DNA of 6,709 bases from Deltaproteobacteria bacterium (GTDB lineage Bacteria > Desulfobacterota > DSM-4660 > Desulfatiglandales > Desulfatiglandaceae). The DNA lies in NCBI GenBank assembly GCA_011051075.1, contig DREN01000175.1, positions 1 to 6,709 on the forward strand, given 5' to 3'. Of the stretch, positions 1 to 5,734 are shown in pieces (the first letter of the stretch is position 1; every line of letters starts with the position of its first letter). The notes below the pieces were generated by a model that had not been told where the DNA came from, did not search any database, and saw nothing but the letters and a program-made list of their open reading frames with translations. Both the position numbers and the translations under genes were made by a program.

Positions 1-16
1 ACCCAGCACCCAGCAC
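1..16. repeat. period-7 tandem repeat (ACCCAGC) at left edge
   Basis: Two full copies of ACCCAGC plus two further matching bases lie immediately before the nuoJ start and reach the window edge, so the array could be longer. No Shine-Dalgarno-like sequence is present in these bases. Confidence 0.45.
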
Positions 17-526
17 ATGGAAATTTTAGCAAAATCCGCATTTCTCCTCTACACCCTGGTCATAGTCACCGGTTCTGTCATGGCCGTGTCAGCAAGGGGC
101 CTTGTGCGGGCCCTGCTTGGTCTTATGGGGGTGATGATAGGGGTGGCTGGGATGTATCTCCTCATGGCTGCCCCCTTTGTGGCCTTCATGCAGGTCCTCA
201 TATACGTTGGCGGGGTCGGCGTGCTCATCTTTTTCGCCATTATGCTCACCAGGGCCGATGCTCACGGGGATGAGTCCGGGCCCGGCCATGTCCGCTCCAT
301 CCTGAACGCCCTCCTGGCCCTGTTAGCGCCGGGGGTTATACTCTCCGTGGTGATCCTGAACCACCCTCCCGCAAGCATCTCCGAGCCCGCGGATGTGGGG
401 GTTTTCGGGCTGGGAAAGGGTATGCTTGAACCCTATCTGCTTCCCTTTGAACTCATATCCATCATTTTATTTGTGGCCATGGCCGGGGCAGTCCTGGTGG
501 CCTGGCGCAGGTGGGGTGAAAAATGA
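17..526 (+). CDS. nuoJ: NADH-quinone oxidoreductase subunit J (NuoJ)
   Basis: NuoJ is a small hydrophobic subunit of the complex I membrane arm. It lies between the quinone-site subunit NuoH and the antiporter-like pumps and helps couple quinone chemistry to proton movement. The 169-residue protein has about five membrane segments (roughly residues 5-25, 30-50, 53-77, 95-115, 142-163). The hallmark third helix is present: PFVAFMQVLIYVGGVGVLIF, in which Tyr63 corresponds to the conserved tyrosine of the helix that bears the pi-bulge. The family signature LLPFELISIILFVAMAGA is in the last helix (residues 141-158). Length is within the usual bacterial range (about 165-185). The ATG at 17 puts the first helix where the family has it, but the reading frame is open to the left edge and no Shine-Dalgarno sequence precedes it, so an upstream start cannot be excluded. 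Its stop overlaps the nuoK start (ATGA), indicating translational coupling. Confidence 0.95.
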   Translation: MEILAKSAFLLYTLVIVTGSVMAVSARGLVRALLGLMGVMIGVAGMYLLMAAPFVAFMQVLIYVGGVGVLIFFAIMLTRADAHGDESGPGHVRSILNALLALLAPGVILSVVILNHPPASISEPADVGVFGLGKGMLEPYLLPFELISIILFVAMAGAVLVAWRRWGEK

Positions 527-831
527 CCGCCCTGACCATGTACCAGATGGTGGGTCTCTTCCTTTTGAGTGTGGGGTTTTTCGGTCTTGTGTGGCGCAGG
601 ACCCTCATCGGCATGGTCATATCCCTGGAGCTCATGATAAACGGTGCCGGACTGGCTGTTGTGGCCGCGGCCCAGTTGACCCCGGCAAACGGGGTAACGG
701 GGCAGATCGCCGCCCTCTTCATCATGGGTATCGCCGCGGCTGAGGCAACCCTGATCCTTGCCATCGTCCTGGTGGTGGTGAGGCGGTTCAAGACATCCCG
801 GGCCGGGGAAGTCTCCCAAATGAAGGGCTGA
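523..831 (+). CDS. nuoK: NADH-quinone oxidoreductase subunit K (NuoK)
   Basis: NuoK is a three-helix complex I membrane subunit, homologous to MrpC, carrying two buried glutamates on the central hydrophilic axis. The 102-residue protein matches the family length of about 100. Glu36 sits in the motif ISLELMINGAG in helix 2, the position of the essential E. coli Glu36. Glu74 sits in GIAAAEATLILAI in helix 3, corresponding to E. coli Glu72. The conserved double arginine after helix 1 (WRRTLIGM) is present. The start overlaps the nuoJ stop by four bases, with GGTGA at 515-519 and AGGTG at 509-513 as ribosome binding options inside nuoJ. Helix 3 has Leu-Ile where many relatives have Val-Gly after the AAAEA motif, a conservative difference. 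The next gene begins five bases downstream. Confidence 0.96.
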   Translation: MTALTMYQMVGLFLLSVGFFGLVWRRTLIGMVISLELMINGAGLAVVAAAQLTPANGVTGQIAALFIMGIAAAEATLILAIVLVVVRRFKTSRAGEVSQMKG

Positions 832-836
832 ACAGG

Positions 837-2333
837 ATGGATACCAACCCTGAGATCATCAACAGTGTACGCCCCCTTTTACCCGTGGCCGTCACATTCG
901 CCTCTCCCTTTCTTATCAGGGTGATGGCAGGGGATGAAAACCGCAGGGAGGCCCTCTCCTTTGTCATGGCCTCCATCACCTTCCTAACGGTGATCACCAT
1001 GGCCCCGGCCATCCTGGAGGGGCATATCTACTCCTTTACCCTGTTTACCATCCTGCCGGGAATAAGGGTGGGCTTCTGCGCCGACGGCCTGAGCATGGTC
1101 TTTGCCCTCATCTCATCCTTTCTCTGGATCCTGACCACCAGTTATAACATCGGTTATATGAGGACCCTCAGGGAACACGCTCAGACGCGCTACTACGTGT
1201 GTTTCAGCGTGGCCATATTCGGGGCCCAGGGCGTATCCTTTGCGGGCAACGTCTTCACCCTCTACCTCTTCTACGAGATCATTACCCTGTTTACCTACCC
1301 CCTGGTGGCCCACTACCAGAACCGGGAGGCCTTTGAGGCGGGCAGGAAATACCTGGTCTATCTGTTGGGGACCTCCAAGCTCTTTTTTCTCCCGGCCATG
1401 ATCCTGACCTACGTGCTCTGCGGGACCCTGGACTTCAGGCTGGGGGATATTCACAAGGGTATCTTCCCTGTCACCGCCAACCCCGTGCTGGTGATCAGCG
1501 TTTACGTGCTCTACCTGGCCGGCCTCACCAAGACCGCCATGATGCCGCTCCACGGCTGGCTCCCTTCGGCCATGGTGGCGCCCACCCCGGTCTCGGGCCT
1601 GCTCCACGCCGTGGCCGTGGTCAAGGCCGGGGCCTTCTCAGTATGCAGAATCATGCTTTCCTGCTTCGGCCTGGACTCCCTTGACCGGCTGGGTCTCGGG
1701 ACCCCCACGGTCTATGTGGCCGGGTTCACCATTATCGCGGCCGCACTCATAGCCCTGACAAAGGACGACCTGAAGGCGAGGATAGCCTACTCCACGGTGA
1801 GCCACCTCTCCTACATAGTCATGGGGGTGGCCATGCTCTCCCAGGGGGGGGTGGAAGGGGGGATCTCGGCCATTGCCCACGATGCCTTTCCCAAGATCAC
1901 CCTCTTTTTTGCGGCCGGGTGCATCATAGTGGTTACGGGATCAAGGAAGATAAGCATGATGAACGGCCTTGGCAGGCGCATGCCCTGGACGTTCGGGGCC
2001 TTTGCTCTGGCCACCCTCTCCTTCATAGGTCTGGCCCCTGCCAGCGGATTCCTGAGCAAATTTTATCTTATTACAGGGGCCGCTGATGCGAAACAGACCA
2101 TCCCCATGGTGGTGATACTCCTCAGTGTCCTTCTGAACATGGCCTATTTCGGCCCCATCGTCATTCGGGGTTTCTTTCTCCCGCCCAGGGACCGGGTAGA
2201 GATGGGGCAGTACGCCGAGGCCCCCATGACCATGGTGGTCCCCATGTTCATGATCGCGTTACTGTCGATCCTGATCGGGTTTTATCCTCAGACCTTTGTG
2301 GATTTTGTGGATGCGTACGGGAGGTTCTGGTGA
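837..2333 (+). CDS. MrpD/NuoL-like proton-conducting antiporter subunit (charge-complete)
   Basis: This is a 498-residue, multi-helix membrane protein of the proton-conducting transporter family (NuoL/M/N and MrpA/D). It occupies the nuoL slot after nuoK and is inferred to be a proton-translocating module of the complex I arm. Proton-path residues visible are Glu147 in helix 5 (YLFYEIITLFTYPLV), Lys232 in the broken helix 7 (GLTKTAMMPLHGWLPSAM), Lys263 in helix 8 (AVVKAGAF), Lys353 in helix 10 (HDAFPKITLFF) and Lys408 in the broken helix 12 (PASGFLSKFYLI). Lys353 and Lys408 resemble NuoL (Lys342, Lys399). Lys263 is the NuoM/NuoN-type helix 8 lysine. It ends soon after the last helix (about 465-482) and has no NuoL lateral helix, so it is closer to MrpD. 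Oddities are Asp349 where relatives usually have His, and Pro352 directly before Lys353. The start has AAGGG at 823-827. An automated pipeline might call it nuoL or Na+/H+ antiporter subunit D; ion specificity cannot be read from sequence. Confidence 0.9.
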   Translation: MDTNPEIINSVRPLLPVAVTFASPFLIRVMAGDENRREALSFVMASITFLTVITMAPAILEGHIYSFTLFTILPGIRVGFCADGLSMVFALISSFLWILTTSYNIGYMRTLREHAQTRYYVCFSVAIFGAQGVSFAGNVFTLYLFYEIITLFTYPLVAHYQNREAFEAGRKYLVYLLGTSKLFFLPAMILTYVLCGTLDFRLGDIHKGIFPVTANPVLVISVYVLYLAGLTKTAMMPLHGWLPSAMVAPTPVSGLLHAVAVVKAGAFSVCRIMLSCFGLDSLDRLGLGTPTVYVAGFTIIAAALIALTKDDLKARIAYSTVSHLSYIVMGVAMLSQGGVEGGISAIAHDAFPKITLFFAAGCIIVVTGSRKISMMNGLGRRMPWTFGAFALATLSFIGLAPASGFLSKFYLITGAADAKQTIPMVVILLSVLLNMAYFGPIVIRGFFLPPRDRVEMGQYAEAPMTMVVPMFMIALLSILIGFYPQTFVDFVDAYGRFW

Positions 2334-2407
2334 AAAATGAAGGCCCAAGGCCTAAAGGGCCGGCAGGCCGCGGCTGTTGGATGTCTGATGAGAGGAGATA
2401 GGCAAAC
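2334..2407 (+). other. 74-base intergenic spacer with GC-rich inverted repeats
   Basis: This is the only spacer of note in the operon; the other junctions are overlaps or gaps of five bases or fewer. It contains GGCCC (2342-2346) paired with GGGCC (2357-2361), interleaved with GGCCT (2349-2353) paired with AGGCC (2365-2369). The palindromes GCCGGC (2359-2364) and CCGCGG (2368-2373) are also present. No T-run follows, so it does not look like an intrinsic terminator. It may be an mRNA folding or processing element separating the two antiporter-like genes. The stems are only five base pairs each, so the structure is uncertain. Confidence 0.4.
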
Positions 2408-2411
2408 ATGA
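2337..2411 (+). CDS. possible 24-codon bridging ORF in the spacer
   Basis: An ATG three bases after the stop of the 498-residue gene opens a frame of 24 codons (MKAQGLKGRQ... ending RGDRQT). It closes with TGA overlapping the ATG of the next gene in the ATGA arrangement. GGGAGG at 2319-2324 lies 12 bases upstream, a slightly long but usable ribosome binding site. The product would be a basic, unstructured-looking peptide with no recognisable family. The exact fit between the flanking genes suggests either a translational-coupling mini-ORF or chance. An open frame of this size in GC-rich DNA is unremarkable by itself, so this is a weak call. Confidence 0.15.
   Translation: MKAQGLKGRQAAAVGCLMRGDRQT
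2393..2397 (+). promoter_or_regulatory. ribosome binding site AGGAG for the 590-residue gene
   Basis: AGGAG lies 10 bases before the ATG at 2408. An in-frame TAG at 2399-2401 blocks any longer N-terminus, so this site fixes 2408 as the earliest start. Confidence 0.6.
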
Positions 2412-4180
2412 CCTTTTTAGACCTGTTTCTTCACCCTGGCGCGGCATTTTTTATCGCGGGGCTCATCCTCCCCCTCTTTCGGGGTCGCCTCTGGAGATGG
2501 ACACTCCTTGCGCCGCCCCTTTATGCTGTTTTCTTAGCCTTTCGCATGCACACAGGATCCTACTGGGTCCTCCCCTACGTGGGCCAGAGCCTGGTCTTGG
2601 CAAGGGTGGACCGTCTATCCCTCTCCTTCGTGATCCTGTTTGCCCTCATGAGCGTTCTGTGCACCCTCTTTGCCTTCCACGTGCGGGAAAAGGCCCATCA
2701 GGCGGCATCGCTCTTTTATACGGGGGCCTCCTTCGGGGCGGTCCTTGCCGGTGATTACTGGACCCTCTACATCTTCTGGCAGTTCATGACCGTGTCATCC
2801 GCCTTCCTTATCTGGTTCGGCCGGCGGCCCCGCGCCGCAGAGGCGGGCTTCCGGTACATGCTCCTCCTGCTCTTGAGCAGCGTGCTTCTCCTTGCCGGTA
2901 TCCTACTCAGGCAGAGGGTGATCGGGACCTTTATCTTTGAGCCTGCCGACGCCCAGATGATGTGGCTCTTCGACTGGCTGATCCTAATGGCCTTCTTGGT
3001 TAACGGGGCCGTGGTCCCCTTTCACGCGTGGCTCACCGACGCCCTGCCCGAGGCCACCATCCCCGGGGCCGTGTTCCTCTCGGTCTTTACCACCAATACG
3101 GCCGTGTACGCCCTGGCCAGGTGCTTCGCGGGCCTCCACGTCCTGTTCATACTCGGTGTTTTCATCTCCCTCTACGGGGCAATTTACGCCCTCAGGGCGA
3201 ATAATATCCGGAGGATACCGGCCTATCTCATGGTGTCCCAGGGGGGATTCATGCTGACGGGGATCGGCATTGGTACGGGATTGGGAATGGATGGGGCCAT
3301 GGCCCTGGTCCATGCCCACGCCTTTTCCAACGCCCTCCTCTTCATGGCCGTTGGATCCCTGATCCTCATGGTCAGGGAGGAATACCTCTCGGGCCTGGGC
3401 GGTCTGGCATTTAAGGCCCGGTTTATCCTGGCCTGCACCATGGTGGGGGCCCTTTCCATGTGTGGCATGCCTTTTCTGAACGGGTTCGTGGCAATCCCCC
3501 TGATCCTTGAGGCCGCATGGGAGGAGAGTCCGGTTATGGCCATGGCACTGGGTATGGCCCTTGCCGGTGAATTCCTGGCAGTGGGGCTGCGCCTCCCCTA
3601 TTTCGCCTTCCTGGCAAAAGAACCGCAAGAGGGTCCGGCCCCAAAGAGGCTGCCCCTGAACATGACCGTGGCCATGGCACTGGTCTCTCTGTGCTGCCTT
3701 GTTCAGGCTATCTTCCCCCGTCTCTTTTACAGGCTCCTTCCCGCCCCTGTGGAAGGAGACCCCTTTAGCTTATGGAAGGTATGGGGCGCCGTTTCTTTCC
3801 TTACCCTGATCTTTCTCATCTTTTTTCCTCTTCGCAGGGGACTTTCCCCCCGAACCCGGCGTCTTCCAGACTTTGATCTCATCTACCGCCTTGTGGGCCG
3901 GGGGGTGATGGGACTTGCGGCAAGGCCCCTGGCACGGTTGGACAGCGTATGGACCGAGCTTTACCAGAGGGTGCTCCTTTTCTCTGCAGCCGAAACGGCC
4001 CGGCTCGCAGGATGGGTTGAAAGGCGGGGGCTGGACCGGCTGGTGGAGGGAACCGCCAGGACGGTTATGGGGATCGGGAAGGTCTCGGCCCGCATGCAGA
4101 CGGGCCGGCTCCAGGAGATGTTAGCCTGGATGGTGGCCCTGGCCCTGGCCATTTTCGGCCTCATCTGGTTCTGGGGATAA
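2408..4180 (+). CDS. NuoL/antiporter-D-like subunit with neutralised proton path and lateral helix
   Basis: A 590-residue membrane protein of the NuoL/M/N-MrpA/D family, with family motifs such as VPFHAWLTDALPEAT (203-217), TAVYALAR (231-238) and HAHAFSNALLFM (302-313). About fourteen helices precede a charged amphipathic stretch (about 487-568). This ends in a NuoL-like MQTGRLQ motif (563-569) and a final membrane anchor (about 571-588), resembling the NuoL lateral arm. Positions holding the buried Glu and Lys in relatives are neutral: Gln125 (helix 5 Glu; IFWQFMTVSS), Asn199 (helix 7 Lys), Asn230 (helix 8 Lys of NuoM/N), Asn308 (helix 10 Lys of NuoL) and Ile363 (helix 12 Lys/Glu; NGFVAIPL). 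His206 and His304 remain. The frame is intact over 590 codons, so this is not simple decay. I infer a structural, probably non-pumping subunit of the complex I arm. Residues outside the classic sites could still conduct. It starts 74 bases after the previous gene and ends four bases before nuoM. Confidence 0.88.
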   Translation: MTFLDLFLHPGAAFFIAGLILPLFRGRLWRWTLLAPPLYAVFLAFRMHTGSYWVLPYVGQSLVLARVDRLSLSFVILFALMSVLCTLFAFHVREKAHQAASLFYTGASFGAVLAGDYWTLYIFWQFMTVSSAFLIWFGRRPRAAEAGFRYMLLLLLSSVLLLAGILLRQRVIGTFIFEPADAQMMWLFDWLILMAFLVNGAVVPFHAWLTDALPEATIPGAVFLSVFTTNTAVYALARCFAGLHVLFILGVFISLYGAIYALRANNIRRIPAYLMVSQGGFMLTGIGIGTGLGMDGAMALVHAHAFSNALLFMAVGSLILMVREEYLSGLGGLAFKARFILACTMVGALSMCGMPFLNGFVAIPLILEAAWEESPVMAMALGMALAGEFLAVGLRLPYFAFLAKEPQEGPAPKRLPLNMTVAMALVSLCCLVQAIFPRLFYRLLPAPVEGDPFSLWKVWGAVSFLTLIFLIFFPLRRGLSPRTRRLPDFDLIYRLVGRGVMGLAARPLARLDSVWTELYQRVLLFSAAETARLAGWVERRGLDRLVEGTARTVMGIGKVSARMQTGRLQEMLAWMVALALAIFGLIWFWG

Positions 4181-4184
4181 GACC

Positions 4185-5732
4185 ATGACAGCCCATTTTC
4201 CCGTCATCACAGTCCTGATACTGTTCCCTGCCGTGGGGTGTGTGGGGCTGTTTTTCATAAAAAGATCCCCTATGGTGCGGTGGTACACCCTGGGCGTTTC
4301 CTTGGGAGAGCTGATCCTCGGCCTTCCTCTGGCGGGATTCAGGCCTGACACCCCTTGTTTCCAGTTCGTTGAGTGTGTGAACTGGGTGCCTGGATGGGGC
4401 CTTGAGTATTTCGTGGGGATAGACGGTATCAGCCTGCTTATGGTGGGGCTGACCCTGATCGTCCTCCCCTTGTGCGTCCTTTGTTCATGGTCCTGTGTGG
4501 ACAGGAGGGTCAGGGAGTTTCACTGCTCTATCCTTCTTCTCTGCTCCCTGTGCGTGGGGGTATTCTCCGCCCTGGACCTGATCCTTTTTTTCCTGTTCTG
4601 GGAGGCCCTCCTTATCCCGGCCTACCTGATCATAGGGGTCTGGGGGGGGGCTGACCGGCACCGGGCCTCCCTCAAGTTCATCCTCTACACCCTGGCCGGA
4701 AGCGCCCTCCTGTTGGTGGCCGTCATAGCCTTCAGGATTGAGGGGGGCACCTTTTCCATCCCTGAACTCATGAAACAGGACTTCCCGCCCGCTCTCCAGT
4801 TGTGGACTTTCCTGGTCATGGCCCTTGCCTTTGCGGTCAAGACCCCCATGTTTCCGTTTCACGGCTGGCTGCCTGCCGCATATTCAGAGGCGCCTGTTGC
4901 CGGAAGTGTAGTTCTCTCCGCTGTGCTGGCCAAGATGGGGGCATACGGGTTCCTGCGTCTGTGTCTTCCCCTCACTCCTTTGGCCAGCCACCTCTTCGCC
5001 CCCATGATGATAGCCTTGTCTATCGCCTCTGTGCTCTACGGGGGGCTGATGGCCTTCGGCAGGTCAGATATCAAGAAGATCATCGCCTATTCATCCCTGG
5101 CCCATATGGGCTTTGTTACCCTGGGGATCTTTCTCTTGAGCATGCGGGGCCTCCAGGGTGCCCTTTTTCAGATGGTAAGCCACGGTATTACAACCGGGGC
5201 CCTTTTCGTGCTGGCCGGCCTGCTCCACGAGCGGAGCCACAGCTACCAGATAGGCCAGAACCTGGGGCTTGGCAGGTATGTCCCGGCCTTCATGGGCCTG
5301 TGGGGTTTCATGGCCTTTGCAGGCTTTGCCTTTCCCGGCACCGGTAATTTTGTAGGGGAGTTTCTGGTCCTTGTGGGGGCCTTTGAAAGGAGTGTGTGGG
5401 TGGGGGCCACCCTGGTCCCCGGGGCGGTCCTGGCTGCGGCCTACATGCTCAGACCCACCCAGAGGATGGCCTGGGGCGAGCCTTCCAGGGCCAGGGGCTG
5501 GAAGGGTTTGAACGTAAGGGAATGGATCTCTCTTCTCCCCCTCCTATTCCTCATCCTGTACCTGGGACTGGCGCCGGCCTTTGTGTTCAGGGTCATGAAC
5601 CCCACGCTGAACCGCCTGGTGGCGGTGTCCGAAGGGATCAGGCCTGATGCAATGACCACCACGATTCCTGAACCGACCCTTTTGTTTGAAAAGGGCGGCG
5701 GGGTCGGAGTTATGGAGAGGGAGGGGAGGTGA
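4185..5732 (+). CDS. nuoM: NADH-quinone oxidoreductase subunit M (NuoM)
   Basis: NuoM is one of the antiporter-like proton pumps in the complex I membrane arm. The 515-residue protein is close to the family's usual length (about 490-520) and shows the full NuoM residue set: Glu140 in helix 5 (FLFWEALLIPAYLIIG; E. coli Glu144), Lys219 in helix 7 (FAVKTPMFPFHGWLPAAY; Lys234), Lys250 in helix 8 (VLAKMGAYGFLR; Lys265) and Glu392 in helix 12 (GNFVGEFLVL; Glu407). The helix 12 glutamate, where NuoL and NuoN carry lysine, identifies it as M. His333 in the SHGITTGALFVLAG motif is also typical. The start at 4185 lies four bases after the preceding stop, with a weak GGGGA at 4173-4177. After the last helix (about 447-470) there is a polar tail of about 45 residues. 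The last codons are purine-rich and double as the ribosome binding site of nuoN. A run of nine G (4642-4650) lies in the coding sequence. Confidence 0.96.
   Translation: MTAHFPVITVLILFPAVGCVGLFFIKRSPMVRWYTLGVSLGELILGLPLAGFRPDTPCFQFVECVNWVPGWGLEYFVGIDGISLLMVGLTLIVLPLCVLCSWSCVDRRVREFHCSILLLCSLCVGVFSALDLILFFLFWEALLIPAYLIIGVWGGADRHRASLKFILYTLAGSALLLVAVIAFRIEGGTFSIPELMKQDFPPALQLWTFLVMALAFAVKTPMFPFHGWLPAAYSEAPVAGSVVLSAVLAKMGAYGFLRLCLPLTPLASHLFAPMMIALSIASVLYGGLMAFGRSDIKKIIAYSSLAHMGFVTLGIFLLSMRGLQGALFQMVSHGITTGALFVLAGLLHERSHSYQIGQNLGLGRYVPAFMGLWGFMAFAGFAFPGTGNFVGEFLVLVGAFERSVWVGATLVPGAVLAAAYMLRPTQRMAWGEPSRARGWKGLNVREWISLLPLLFLILYLGLAPAFVFRVMNPTLNRLVAVSEGIRPDAMTTTIPEPTLLFEKGGGVGVMEREGR
5725..5732 (+). 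promoter_or_regulatory. ribosome binding site GGAGGTGA for nuoN inside the end of nuoM
   Basis: A full eight-base match to the anti-Shine-Dalgarno consensus covers the last codons and stop of nuoM. It sits five bases (counted from GGAGG) before TTG 5735. This supports TTG as the nuoN start, although GTG at 5729 is in the same frame and has GGGAGG at 5719-5724 just upstream. Confidence 0.6.
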
Positions 5733-5734
5733 CC

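Noticed and set aside
1113..1607. Minus-strand open frame (164 codons) opposite the 498-residue gene
   Set aside because: Same explanation: an antisense shadow of hydrophobic coding sequence in GC-rich DNA.
2342..2373. Intrinsic transcription terminator between the two antiporter genes
   Set aside because: Stems are only five base pairs and no T-run follows; downstream genes belong to the same complex and direction.
2984..3628. Long minus-strand open frame (214 codons) opposite the 590-residue gene
   Set aside because: It lies wholly antisense to a clear membrane protein gene and has Gly/His/Gln/Glu-rich composition, as expected from the complement of hydrophobic codons. It has no recognisable domain and no operon context.
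2408..4180. Pseudogene call for the charge-free subunit
   Set aside because: The frame is intact for 590 codons, with conserved helix and lateral-arm motifs and codon use like its neighbours, which argues for a retained protein despite the lost charges.
4802..5347. Plus-strand open frame (181 codons) overlapping nuoM in another frame
   Set aside because: The nuoM frame carries all family motifs through this region, and the alternative frame is rich in Pro/Arg/Gly without family resemblance.
837..5732. A stand-alone Mrp sodium/proton antiporter operon
   Set aside because: Clear nuoJ, nuoK, nuoM and nuoN flank the two antiporter-like genes, and no mrpE, mrpF or mrpG-like small genes are present, so complex I is the better explanation.
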